NCBI RefSeq assembly: GCF_017872555.1
Contig: NZ_JAEDOX010000001.1
Location: forward strand, 1,426,001 to 1,490,000
Origin: Ruegeria sp. HKCCSA071
GTDB lineage: Bacteria; Pseudomonadota; Alphaproteobacteria; Rhodobacterales; Rhodobacteraceae
Reading direction: 5' to 3'
Length of the DNA stretch: 64,000 nt
The translations under genes and the position numbers were made by a program. Positions 7,700 through 16,462 of this stretch are shown piece by piece (position 1 is the stretch's first letter; the number at the start of each line of letters is the position of its first letter). A model generated the notes under the pieces. It saw only the letters and a program-made list of their open reading frames with translations. It searched no databases and had not been told where the DNA came from.

Positions 7700-8562
7700 G
7701 CGTCTTCTCCCTTCGCGCGGGCATAGGCAATTTTCGCGGCGCGCTTGGCCAGAACGCCCGCGACCTCGGTGCGGAACGCAATCGTGCCGCGCTTGTCGTC
7801 AATCGGGTTACAGGCGGCGGAGGCAGCGGCGGCCAGCGCCTCCATGGACGCATCATCCAGCGTGCTGCCGATAATGGCCTTGGCACAGTCTTCGACCAGC
7901 AGAACGGTTGGGGCCACGGCGCCCAGTGATACGCGGGCCTCAGTGATGGTGTCACCGTCAAGACGCAGGTTCACACCAACGCCAACCACCGCGATGTCCA
8001 TTTCGGTGCGGGGGATAAACCGCAGATAGGCATCGCCGCCGTTTTCACCACGCGCAGGGATATTGACCGCCGAGATCAGTTCGCCTTTGGCCAGTGAGGT
8101 TTTGCCGGGGCCGGTCGGAATATCCTCGACCGCGACTTCGCGAGTGCCGTCCCGGCCGGTCACGGTGACAGTTACACCAGCTGCGACCATGGCGGGCACG
8201 GAATCAGCCGCAGGTGAGCCGTTACACAGGTTACCAGTCGGTGTTGCACGCCCCTGCACCTGTGTTGATCCGATCAGGTCCATCGCCTCGACCACACCGG
8301 GCCAGTCACGACCCAACTCGGGATGCTCGCTCATTTCGGCACCGGTTGCGGCAATTCCCAACGTCCAGCTTCCATCAGCGTTGCGGGTGATGTCGCGTAC
8401 ACCGTTGATTTTCTTGATGTCGATCAGCGTATCAGGCGTCACCAACTCCGAGCGCAGCTGCACCAATACGTCGGTGCCGCCCGCCAGAAAGCGCGTGATG
8501 CCCGTCGCATTTGCGGCCAGAGCCGAAGCCTCGGCAAAGCTGGCGGGGCTGTGATAATCCAT
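7696..8562 (-). CDS. Molybdenum hydroxylase FAD-binding subunit
   Basis: A 288-aa CoxM-type subunit. FAD-binding loops are AGGTD at about residues 27-31 and TGNLCNGSPAADS at about 100-112. It accepts electrons from the 2Fe-2S subunit and passes them to an acceptor. I chose the ATG at 8562, which has GAGGTAG 5 nt upstream, over the upstream in-frame start at 8577. It lies 125 bp downstream of the reductive dehalogenase gene on the same strand with no obvious terminator between, so the two are likely co-transcribed. Confidence 0.92.
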   Translation of the reverse strand: MDYHSPASFAEASALAANATGITRFLAGGTDVLVQLRSELVTPDTLIDIKKINGVRDITRNADGSWTLGIAATGAEMSEHPELGRDWPGVVEAMDLIGSTQVQGRATPTGNLCNGSPAADSVPAMVAAGVTVTVTGRDGTREVAVEDIPTGPGKTSLAKGELISAVNIPARGENGGDAYLRFIPRTEMDIAVVGVGVNLRLDGDTITEARVSLGAVAPTVLLVEDCAKAIIGSTLDDASMEALAAAASAACNPIDDKRGTIAFRTEVAGVLAKRAAKIAYARAKGEDA

Positions 8563-8687
8563 AATGCTACCTCGCACCTGTTGGTCAGGGATATCTGGGT
8601 TCGGGGCGACGTTAATTCACCACCCACCTGACGTCCATGGGCCGAGCGACCAAATTTCACCGTCCAAAGGTCGCTTTCTGACCATGC

Positions 8688-11600
8688 TTACAGATCGAGC
8701 TCGATCACACCATCCGGCTCCGCAGCGCGGCTTTGGCACAGAATCATGGCCCCTTGGCGCTGCTTTTTGGACAGCACGAAATCCCGATGCTCGACCTCGC
8801 CCGAAAGGAAGCCACATTTGCACACACCACAGATACCATCGGCGCATTTCACATCTACGTGAAAACCCGCCTCGTTCAGAACCTGCGCGGCATCCTTGTC
8901 TGCGGGAACCGGCAGCGTCTTCCCTGAATGCGCGAGTTTCAGGGTAAATGGATGATTTTCGTATTCCGGGGTTTCCGGGACCGAGAAATATTCAAGATGT
9001 CGCGCCTCTTCGGGGAAACCCTGATGTTCTGCGGCCTGCATGACCCCATCCATGTACCGATCAGGCCCGCACGTATAGACGTGCCATCCCTGCTGATACC
9101 CCGACAGGATTGCATCCAGATCAGCACGCGTGCCTTCATCCGAGAAATGGTAGTGGACGCGGTTCGCCCAGGGCATCCCCGCCAGATCATCCAGATACCC
9201 CGCGCCGCCCCGCGTGCTGGCCGAGTAGTGCAACTCGAAATCCATGCCCAATGCGTGCAGGCGATGAGCAAAAGCAATCATCGGAGTGATACCGATACCA
9301 CCCCCCATCAAAAAGGTTTTGGACGCCTCTTCATCCAGTTCGAAATGGTTGATCGGTTTCGAGATGAAAACCTTGCGCCCTTCGTTGAAAATTCGGTGCA
9401 GCAAGGCCGAGCCACCCCGCCCTGCATCCTCGCGCAGAACACCGATCTGATAGGTTCCCCGCTCCGACGGGTCGCCGGACATGGAGTATTGGCGCAGGAA
9501 CTCTGGCGCGACAAGCACATCCAGATGCGCACCTGCGGACCATTCAGGAAGCGGTGCACCGTCAAGGGCGGCAAATTCATACTTGGTGACGTCGGCGGTC
9601 ATCTTGTCGACCTTGGTCACAGCGACCCGCATTACCGGCGCGTCACCTGCGACCTGATAGCGATGAATGATCGACATATCCCCCGCAGCTTTGCGCGCCT
9701 TGTATTCTTCGGCCGTCACCAAAGCCTCATAGGCGGCAATTCCTGCCTCGCGATCCATTGCAAACGGATAGGGCCAGGGATGCGGGGCCAGATAGGCGGG
9801 GTAGACCGCCAATGTCTGATCCTCGTATCTAAGGTCCAGTTCCTTTTGCAGATCGCGCCGGTTCAAAGGGTGTGTAGTTGGCCGATACGCCCCGTCGGGC
9901 TGCAACTCGATATCCCACCACCATTTCTTGGTGTCGTTCAAACCACCATTGCCAACCGCATCATCCAGCTTGGCCAACGCTGGCGCCGCCGAGGGGATGT
10001 TCATCGCGGCCCAGCGGAATGGGCGTTCCTTGAAGATACCCTCAAGGTTCCAGGGGCAGGTCTTCATGCACCGCCCGCACATCGCGCCACCCGGAGTGGT
10101 CACGCGATAGGTCGCGCATTTCTGACTGTCGGATTTCCAGATTTCATAGCCGTTGAACATCAGCTTTGGCCCAGCTGTGATCGCGCCCGAAGGGCATTCG
10201 CGGGCGCATTTGTTGCAAGATTCGCAAAAGCTTTGCAGACCGAAATCAATGGGCCTGTCATGCGTGATCGGCATATCGGTGGTCACCACGCCTGATTTCA
10301 GGCGCGGTCCCAGATAGGGGTTCAGGATAACTTCTCCGATCCGGCTGACCTCGCCCAACCCCGAGAGCAGCAACAGCGGCGGTTGCAGCACCTCGCCATC
10401 CATCACCGTATGCGCCTTGGCCTTGTAGCCCAGGTTGCGGATCTGCTGCGCAATCACCCCGCCCAGCAGCGAAAACCGCAGATAGGCCCGCATAGATTGT
10501 GCGACGCTGATCCAGTCATCACCGCTGGCACCCTCCATCGTCTCATAGCCCTGATCGATGATCATGCTGACGGCCTGATCATGGGGCGGTACGATTTCTT
10601 CGCCTGTCGCGTCATGGGAATACCAGGCCCATTCTGGGCACCGGCTGAGACCCACCGCATCGACCCCAAGAAAATAGGTCGCAGCCTTGATGTTTGCAGC
10701 GTTGCGTTGCGCGTCAGATGGCTTGGTCGCGTCAGCACTTTCACCGTCCTGCAACAGTACAAACGCACCCAAAGCACGGCGTTGGGCAAAGCTGGGCGCG
10801 GCCTTGCGCACGTAGTACCCGCCTTTCGCGGCGTCCTGCAATGGCTTCCCCATGTCGCCGAACTGGGCGCGGGCGAACATGTCGGCGCGCTTGGGAACGC
10901 GGGCAACGTTCTCTTCGTCGATATAGGTTGTCGGGGTTTCGACCCGTTTGAGCTTTTCGAAGGGATGGGCCCCGTCCACATAGCGTCGTTTGGCATATGG
11001 ATCACGGTTGAGGGCGTTCTTGGCAAAGCCCGTTCCCAACCACCATGCTGGCCCCTGCGTCTGAAACCAAGGCTGATCGGCCATAGGCTTCAGCGGTTTT
11101 TCATGGGCGATCGGCATGTCAGTCGTCACAGCGGCCAAACCAAAGCGCTTGCCCAGCCAGGGCACGACGACCGCTCCATCTTCGACCGAAGCCAACCCGG
11201 CGGCGACCGCCAGCTTGCCCAAATCAACGTCGGTCGACATCATGCTGTGCGCCCGCGCGTCAAAGCCCAAAAGGCGGATGTAATTGGCGATGACCACCGC
11301 GTTCTCGGTCGCCAGCAGACAGGCACGATGATCCTGCGCGCCGACAATCCAATCAGCGCCGGGTTCGAACGGGTCGGGATTGCGGTTGTGTTCGTAAAGA
11401 AAGACAATGCTGTGCCGATGGCTGTCGATCGGCTTGGGCGCGGCCTCCATACTGTCTTTCAGATCAGCCATGATGACGTCGATCCCGGATGCCAGCGTTT
11501 TGGTCTGACGTGTGCGCAACGCGTGGGCAAGCCGGTCGATATCGGGATTGCGGCGGGCGTCGGGCAACAGGGCGTCGGATGGCAGCGGTCCGCACCCCAG

Positions 11601-11900
11601 CATCGACGCATCGTTGAAATAGCCGAACGCTTTAATGTGGTTGGCCCGGTCCTGCGGATTCGATGGAACCTCGGATGCAACCGGGTTCACCATTCCGTCG
11701 CGGATGGCGTCCATCATCGCCTGAAACTCACGCATCGCATTGACGATGCTGTCAGGGTGTTCCGGTCGGTGGAAACTCAGCTCGGCCATAGGGGGCACAA
11801 GTGACAGATCCGGCATGTCTTCTTGTCGGGCCAAACGCTCCAGCGGGTAGCCGCCCATATGAACGGGCCGGTTTCTGTCCGAGAAAAAGCGGATTCCCAT
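8688..11900 (-). CDS. Self-sufficient reductive dehalogenase fused to PDR-type reductase
   Basis: A 1070-aa fusion. Residues 1 to about 690 match cytosolic catabolic reductive dehalogenases of the NpRdhA/BhbA kind: a cobalamin nitroreductase-like fold, then clusters with Cys559/562/565/569 and Cys595/608/611/615. Residues about 750-1070 form a phthalate-dioxygenase-reductase-like module with RQYSMSG (flavin), GGIGITPMI (NAD(P)H) and a C-terminal 2Fe-2S site (Cys1019, Cys1024, Cys1027, Cys1055). NAD(P)H electrons would thus reach the corrinoid in one chain. There is no Tat signal and no rdhB anchor gene, against a respiratory role. The ATG at 11900 has AGGAGA 6 nt upstream. The active site in the family uses Tyr, Lys and Arg; Tyr427 and Lys493/495 are candidates. 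The halogenated substrate is unknown. Confidence 0.92.
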   Translation of the reverse strand: MGIRFFSDRNRPVHMGGYPLERLARQEDMPDLSLVPPMAELSFHRPEHPDSIVNAMREFQAMMDAIRDGMVNPVASEVPSNPQDRANHIKAFGYFNDASMLGCGPLPSDALLPDARRNPDIDRLAHALRTRQTKTLASGIDVIMADLKDSMEAAPKPIDSHRHSIVFLYEHNRNPDPFEPGADWIVGAQDHRACLLATENAVVIANYIRLLGFDARAHSMMSTDVDLGKLAVAAGLASVEDGAVVVPWLGKRFGLAAVTTDMPIAHEKPLKPMADQPWFQTQGPAWWLGTGFAKNALNRDPYAKRRYVDGAHPFEKLKRVETPTTYIDEENVARVPKRADMFARAQFGDMGKPLQDAAKGGYYVRKAAPSFAQRRALGAFVLLQDGESADATKPSDAQRNAANIKAATYFLGVDAVGLSRCPEWAWYSHDATGEEIVPPHDQAVSMIIDQGYETMEGASGDDWISVAQSMRAYLRFSLLGGVIAQQIRNLGYKAKAHTVMDGEVLQPPLLLLSGLGEVSRIGEVILNPYLGPRLKSGVVTTDMPITHDRPIDFGLQSFCESCNKCARECPSGAITAGPKLMFNGYEIWKSDSQKCATYRVTTPGGAMCGRCMKTCPWNLEGIFKERPFRWAAMNIPSAAPALAKLDDAVGNGGLNDTKKWWWDIELQPDGAYRPTTHPLNRRDLQKELDLRYEDQTLAVYPAYLAPHPWPYPFAMDREAGIAAYEALVTAEEYKARKAAGDMSIIHRYQVAGDAPVMRVAVTKVDKMTADVTKYEFAALDGAPLPEWSAGAHLDVLVAPEFLRQYSMSGDPSERGTYQIGVLREDAGRGGSALLHRIFNEGRKVFISKPINHFELDEEASKTFLMGGGIGITPMIAFAHRLHALGMDFELHYSASTRGGAGYLDDLAGMPWANRVHYHFSDEGTRADLDAILSGYQQGWHVYTCGPDRYMDGVMQAAEHQGFPEEARHLEYFSVPETPEYENHPFTLKLAHSGKTLPVPADKDAAQVLNEAGFHVDVKCADGICGVCKCGFLSGEVEHRDFVLSKKQRQGAMILCQSRAAEPDGVIELDL

Positions 11901-11975
11901 CGCATATCTCCTGTTGATGTCCGTCCCGTACCCCGCCATGGACAGCAAATCCACTCATGGCTAATCATAAATAGT

Positions 11976-12878
11976 ATGAGCAAATTCGATTTCATTGACC
12001 TCGACGGCAAGGTTCTGCGCACTTTTTTGACGATACTCGAGGAAAGCTCGGTCTCGAAAGCTGCGGATCGGCTGGACGTCACGCAATCGGCCATAAGCCA
12101 CACGCTGGCCAAGCTCCGGCAGGTCCTGGGCGATCCGTTGTTTGTCCGGTCCGGTCAGGGCCTGACCCCGACCGAGCGCGCCTTGTCCCTGAAGGAGCCC
12201 GCGCAAAAGGTGCTGGACGGAATGCGGGCGCTGACCGACGGCCGACCGTTCGACCCGTTGTCGGAACAGATCCACATCCGCATCGCCACCAATGACATGC
12301 CACGAGAACTGATCTTTCCACAGCTGCTGCGTGACACCCGCGCCGAAGGCGTGCGCCTGCGGTTGGAGTTCATCCCATCGGGTGTGCCCGACCCCGAATT
12401 GTTGCGCAGCGACCGGTGCCAGTTGATGCTAACCCCGCTGCCGCCCGACGGACCGGATATTTTCCAGAAAAGACTGATCGAAAGCCCGCTGATGGTGTTC
12501 TACGACGCCACGCAACGCACGCCCCCGGACAGTTGGGAAGACTATTGCCACAGCGACCATGTCGAGGTGCGATTTGCCGATGGCCGAAACGCTCGCGCCG
12601 TCATGCGTGGCGTCGATCAAAGCCAGATCAGGCCAGCGGTGGTGACCCTGCCGCATTTCAACGCGATCCCGGCCTTTGTGCAGGGCGGCGACTTGATCTC
12701 GACAGATACGGCACTGATGAAACAGGGGCCGTTGGCCGTGCTTGATTGCGCACCGTTACCTTTCGCCTGCCCGCCTGTGTCCATCTATATGGTCTGGCAT
12801 CAAAGATCGACCAATGACCCCGCCCACCGCTGGTTACGCGGCCGGTTAGAAGCCATCGCAGCGTTCCTTCAGACCTGA
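11976..12878 (+). CDS. LysR regulator of the dehalogenase operon
   Basis: A 300-aa LysR protein starting MSKFDFIDLDGKVLRTFL, with the helix-turn-helix in EESSVSKAADRLDVTQSAIS and a GDPLFVRSGQGL wing; the effector domain follows. The frame can be extended upstream to 11823, but that part lies over the dehalogenase coding region and lacks homology-like features. It is divergent from the dehalogenase, with only 75 bp between the two starts, so it most likely activates that operon in response to the halogenated substrate or a breakdown product. Confidence 0.88.
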   Translation: MSKFDFIDLDGKVLRTFLTILEESSVSKAADRLDVTQSAISHTLAKLRQVLGDPLFVRSGQGLTPTERALSLKEPAQKVLDGMRALTDGRPFDPLSEQIHIRIATNDMPRELIFPQLLRDTRAEGVRLRLEFIPSGVPDPELLRSDRCQLMLTPLPPDGPDIFQKRLIESPLMVFYDATQRTPPDSWEDYCHSDHVEVRFADGRNARAVMRGVDQSQIRPAVVTLPHFNAIPAFVQGGDLISTDTALMKQGPLAVLDCAPLPFACPPVSIYMVWHQRSTNDPAHRWLRGRLEAIAAFLQT

Positions 12879-13009
12879 GATGGTTGTCAGCTACGCATGA
12901 CCAATGCCAGGTTCGGCTGCGGGGCGCGGTCACGAGTATTCAACAAAACTGATTGGTCAAACCGCAATTCATTCGCCATCCTGAAACCAAATCAAAACGG
13001 AGATCTCAG

Positions 13010-13711
13010 ATGGAGAAAGTAGCACTTATCACAGCAGGCGGCAGCGGCATGGGCGCGGATTCCGCTCGGCGGCTGGCCGCGGACGGTTTCAAGGTCGGGA
13101 TACTGTCATCCTCGGGCAAGGGCGAAGCGTTGGCGCATGAGTTGGGAGGCGTCGGTGTAACCGGCTCGAACCAGTCTACGGAGGATCTGCAAAAGCTTGT
13201 TGCTGCAGCCATGTCCCATTGGGGGCGCATCGACGTCCTGGTCAATTCCGCCGGCCACGGCCCCCGTGCTCCGATCCTTGAGTTGACGGACGAGGATTGG
13301 CACACCGGCATGGACGTCTACTTTATGAACGCGGTCCGCCCCACGCGGCTTGTGACACCGATCATGCAGGCGCAGGGCGGTGGATCGATCATCAATATCT
13401 CGACCTTCGCCGCGTTCGAACCTGACCCGGTCTTTCCGACCTCGGGCGTGTTTCGCGCCGGGCTGGCCGCCTTCACCAAACTGTTCTCGGACAAATACGC
13501 TGCCGAAAACATCCGCATGAACAACATCCTGCCCGGTTTCATTGACAGCCTGCCCGAAAAAGAAGAGTTCCGCGCGCGCATTCCCATGGGGCGTTATGGG
13601 CGCAGTTATGATGAGGTCGCTTCGGTCGTGGCCCTGCTGGCATCCGAAGGGGGCGGCTACATCACCGGGCAGAATATCCGGGTTGATGGTGGCATTACCC
13701 GATCGGTCTAA
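13010..13711 (+). CDS. SDR-family oxidoreductase with atypical active site
   Basis: A 233-aa short-chain dehydrogenase. The nucleotide-binding motif TAGGSGMGAD is near residues 8-17 and the NSAG motif near 81. Where classical members have Y-x3-K, this protein reads S-G-V-F-R before AGLAAFTK, so both catalytic Tyr and Lys are replaced. The C-terminal MGRYG and the GGYITGQNIRVDGG segment are typical. ATG 13010 has CGGAGA upstream; a longer frame starts at 12953. It follows the LysR gene by 131 bp. The missing residues make normal ketone reduction doubtful; the substrate is unknown. Confidence 0.85.
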   Translation: MEKVALITAGGSGMGADSARRLAADGFKVGILSSSGKGEALAHELGGVGVTGSNQSTEDLQKLVAAAMSHWGRIDVLVNSAGHGPRAPILELTDEDWHTGMDVYFMNAVRPTRLVTPIMQAQGGGSIINISTFAAFEPDPVFPTSGVFRAGLAAFTKLFSDKYAAENIRMNNILPGFIDSLPEKEEFRARIPMGRYGRSYDEVASVVALLASEGGGYITGQNIRVDGGITRSV

Positions 13712-13714
13712 ATT

Positions 13715-14986
13715 TCAGATCCGCGCTTTTATCAGATGCGTCAGTGCCGCGCCGGATTCAAAAAAGGCGCGGCGCACGCGCGTCCAGCTTTCGCGATGCT
13801 CATGCACCGCAGGAACGGGCAAAAGCGAAGGCTCACCTGCAAGAAGACTTTCGGCCATCATTCGACCGAACACCGTGCCGGGGCCAATACCACGGCCGGA
13901 ATACCCGTGCGCAGCCAGAGCGTTAGGGCCAATCTGCGTGATTTTCGGGATATGGTCCGAAGTCATGGCAATCCGACCGTGCCAACCCTGTTCAAACGGC
14001 TGATCGGCAAGCTGAGGATAAAGCTCAGCCAGTTTGCGTCGGACCCATCCGGTATGCGCGCTGCGGCCTGCATTCCCCAGATCACCCATGCCGCCAATGA
14101 TCATCCGCCCCGCCTGATCCAACCGGAAGGACGTCATGATCAGCCCTGTATCCCAGCACCCTTCTTCCTGCGGCAGGATGTTGGCGCGCAAATTATGCGA
14201 AAGCGGGGCCGTTGCGTATTGAAAGTAATAAACGGGAACATAGGCGGGCGCAGTATCTGGCAATCCTAGGTGATAGGCGTTGGTTGCCTGAATGACGGAC
14301 TTGGCCCTTACAGTCCCGCTCGGTGTGGTCAACACCCATTGCCCACCGTCGTGCCGAAGGGTCTGCACTGGACTTTGTTCATGTATCTGCGCCCCGGCCT
14401 GAGACGCGGCACGCGCCAATCCCATGACATAAGCCAAGGGTTGTATAGTTCCTGCGCGAGGGTCGAACAACGCCCCATGGAAAGCATCGCTACCGGTCCG
14501 GTCACGGGCCTGATCCGCCGACAGCAGCTCTACCGGCGCGCCAGACCCGCTTAGCTGCGCGTGGCGCGTTTGCAGATTCTTCAGCCCCGAGGCGGAATGC
14601 GCGCAATGCAGGGTTCCGTTGCGAATGGGCTCACATGCGATGCCGTGTTCTTCGATCAGGGAAAAAACGTCTGACGGTGCTTTACCCAACAAATCGATCA
14701 GCCGATCGCCAGCCTCTGCACCGATATGCGCGCGAATGTCATCCGGTGGCAGCCACAGCCCGGCATTGACCAAACCGACATTGCGCCCCGACCCGCCAAA
14801 CCCGATCTTCTGCGCTTCAAGCAAACAGACCGAAGCGCCGGTACGGGCTGCCGTCAAGGCAGCTGAACACCCGGTATATCCGCCACCTATGATGGCCAGA
14901 TCAACGGTTGTATCACTGCTCAGCGGCAGAGCCGTGACTGCTTCGGTACATGTAGTCCGCCACAGGGCTTGTTCGGGATCGTTCAC
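13715..14986 (-). CDS. DAO-type FAD-dependent amine/amino-acid oxidoreductase
   Basis: A 423-aa protein of the DadA/PuuB family. The N-terminal dinucleotide fold has LAIIGGGYTGCSAAL at about residues 30-44 and LLEAQKIGFGGSGRN after it; the C-terminus has AAHGYSGRGIGPGTVFG, which contacts the flavin. Members oxidise secondary or primary amines (for example gamma-glutamylputrescine, sarcosine or D-amino acids). The start is GTG with AGAGG 6 nt upstream. It converges on the SDR gene with 3 bp between the ends. Substrate not predictable; a polyamine link to the left-edge ureohydrolase would be speculation. Confidence 0.85.
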   Translation of the reverse strand: MNDPEQALWRTTCTEAVTALPLSSDTTVDLAIIGGGYTGCSAALTAARTGASVCLLEAQKIGFGGSGRNVGLVNAGLWLPPDDIRAHIGAEAGDRLIDLLGKAPSDVFSLIEEHGIACEPIRNGTLHCAHSASGLKNLQTRHAQLSGSGAPVELLSADQARDRTGSDAFHGALFDPRAGTIQPLAYVMGLARAASQAGAQIHEQSPVQTLRHDGGQWVLTTPSGTVRAKSVIQATNAYHLGLPDTAPAYVPVYYFQYATAPLSHNLRANILPQEEGCWDTGLIMTSFRLDQAGRMIIGGMGDLGNAGRSAHTGWVRRKLAELYPQLADQPFEQGWHGRIAMTSDHIPKITQIGPNALAAHGYSGRGIGPGTVFGRMMAESLLAGEPSLLPVPAVHEHRESWTRVRRAFFESGAALTHLIKARI

Positions 14987-15067
14987 GTCAGACCTCTGAG
15001 TCTTTTAGGCGGATCATCATGCCGCTGCACGTCCTTTGCAAGTGGCCAACTGCGGTCGGGTCAGCAA

Positions 15068-15100
15068 AGAAAAAACCCCGCAAGCACGGGCCTGCGAGGT
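15068..15100 (-). terminator. Rho-independent terminator after acyl-CoA dehydrogenase
   Basis: On the minus strand, CCTCGCA (15099-15093) pairs with TGCGGGG (15082-15076), a 7-bp stem with a 10-nt loop, followed directly by six T residues (15075-15070). It lies about 60 bp past the stop of the acyl-CoA dehydrogenase gene. Confidence 0.8.
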
Positions 15101-15162
15101 CCAAAAGAAGTGAATAGTCCGTCAGGGATGATGACATCAGGCAAGAGGCCGCCCGGATACCT

Positions 15163-16320
15163 TCAGACGTCGAGCGACCGTGCAATCAGCTCTTTCATAA
15201 CCTCGTTGGTGCCGCCGTAAATCATCTGCACGCGCGCGTCTGCGTAGAGGCGGGCAATCGGATACTCCATCATAAAACCGTAGCCGCCGAACAGCTGCAG
15301 GCATTCGTGCATGATTTCGTTCTGCACCTCCGAGCCCCAGTATTTGGCCATCGAGGCGGTTGCCGCGTCCAGTTCGCCTGCCTCCAGCTTACCGATACAG
15401 TCATTGACGAAACTGCGCAGAACCTCGGCCTTGGTCTTGCATTCTGCAAGCTTGAAACGCGTGTTCTGGAAATCCATTACCCGCTGACCGAACGCTTTGC
15501 GCTCCTGCACGTACTTTACCGTTTCGGCAATGGCAAAATCGATCGAACCCAACGCCATGATCGCGATATTCAGCCGTTCCCATGGCAGTTGCTTCATCAG
15601 CTGATAAAACCCCTGACCTTCCTCAGCCCCCAGCAGGTTCGTCATCGGAACTTTGACATCTTCGAAAAACAGTTCGGCCGTGTCGTTGCCCTTCATCCCC
15701 AGTTTCTTGAGGTTGCGCCCCCTACGAAACCCCTCGGCCCCCTCGGTTTCGACCACGATCAATGACACACCCCGCGCGCCCTCGGACTTGTCAGTCTTGG
15801 CGGCCACGATGATCAGATCAGCCGTCTGGCCATTCGTGATGAAAATTTTCGAGCCATTCAGCCGGTAGGAGTTTCCGTCTTTCTCGGCTGTTGTGCGCAC
15901 AGCCTGAACATCCGAGCCGGTGCTGGGTTCCGTCATGGCAAGTGCGCCGACCATTTCGCCCGAAGCCAGTTTGGGCAGCCATTTCCGTTTCTGATCTTCG
16001 CTGCCATAGGCGGTAAGATAATGGGTCACGATCGACTGAATACCATAGCCCCAGCCAGCGTCGCCCCGTGCGCCCTGTTCGTACGCAGTGATGGCGTCAA
16101 AGCCCATACCGCCGCCGACACCGCCATATTCTTCGGGGATTGCACCTGCCATCAGGCCGGTTTCACCCGCTTTGCGCCAGAAGTCGCGATCAACGGCCCC
16201 GTTTTCAACCCAGGTTTCGATATTCGGTGACAGTTCGTCATCCATGAACCGGCCAGCCATATCTGCAAACATGCGGTGTTCGTCGGTGACCCATGCTGCG
16301 GTCGAAGTGAAAAGTGACAT
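15163..16320 (-). CDS. Acyl-CoA dehydrogenase, LCAD-like
   Basis: A 385-aa flavoprotein catalysing alpha,beta-desaturation of an acyl-CoA, with electrons passed to ETF. FAD-binding segments AMTEPSTGSDV and IFITNGQ lie near residues 125-160, and the C-terminal half carries RKAFGQ, LFGGYGFM and IYGGTNEVMKELIAR. Gly replaces the catalytic Glu of the MCAD position (IYxGT); long-chain and isovaleryl enzymes instead use a Glu in an earlier helix, and LPWERLNIA supplies one. The whole C-terminal half resembles mammalian LCAD. ATG 16320 has GGAGAG upstream. A single gene followed by its own terminator. Confidence 0.93.
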   Translation of the reverse strand: MSLFTSTAAWVTDEHRMFADMAGRFMDDELSPNIETWVENGAVDRDFWRKAGETGLMAGAIPEEYGGVGGGMGFDAITAYEQGARGDAGWGYGIQSIVTHYLTAYGSEDQKRKWLPKLASGEMVGALAMTEPSTGSDVQAVRTTAEKDGNSYRLNGSKIFITNGQTADLIIVAAKTDKSEGARGVSLIVVETEGAEGFRRGRNLKKLGMKGNDTAELFFEDVKVPMTNLLGAEEGQGFYQLMKQLPWERLNIAIMALGSIDFAIAETVKYVQERKAFGQRVMDFQNTRFKLAECKTKAEVLRSFVNDCIGKLEAGELDAATASMAKYWGSEVQNEIMHECLQLFGGYGFMMEYPIARLYADARVQMIYGGTNEVMKELIARSLDV

Positions 16321-16462
16321 CAAAGGCTCTCCAAACTGTCTTTCGCAAAAGCCTAGCGGTCCGCCCGATTCCCGCCAATCCATGTGACGCGGCGTTCCGA
16401 CTTCGAACAACGCAACGTTTCTATGCTAGGTAACTTAAAGAACCTGCTTGTTTTTAAGGAAA

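Noticed and set aside
4965-8562. Aerobic CO dehydrogenase (coxMSL)
   Set aside because: The large-subunit loop reads AYRAPGAP rather than the AYRCSFR motif of form I CO dehydrogenase, so it is a generic molybdenum hydroxylase.
8928-11804. Two long rightward frames (455 and 473 codons) opposite the dehalogenase
   Set aside because: They are the complement of a gene with clear Fe-S, flavin and NAD motifs. Their translations are rich in His, Arg and Gln with no domain-like pattern; GC-rich codon bias keeps the antisense frame open.
8688-11900. Respiratory organohalide reductase
   Set aside because: No Tat signal, no membrane anchor gene, and a fused NAD(P)H reductase; all point to the cytosolic catabolic class.
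11901-11975. Cobalamin riboswitch before the dehalogenase
   Set aside because: The 75-bp divergent gap is too short for the aptamer and no B12 box is visible.
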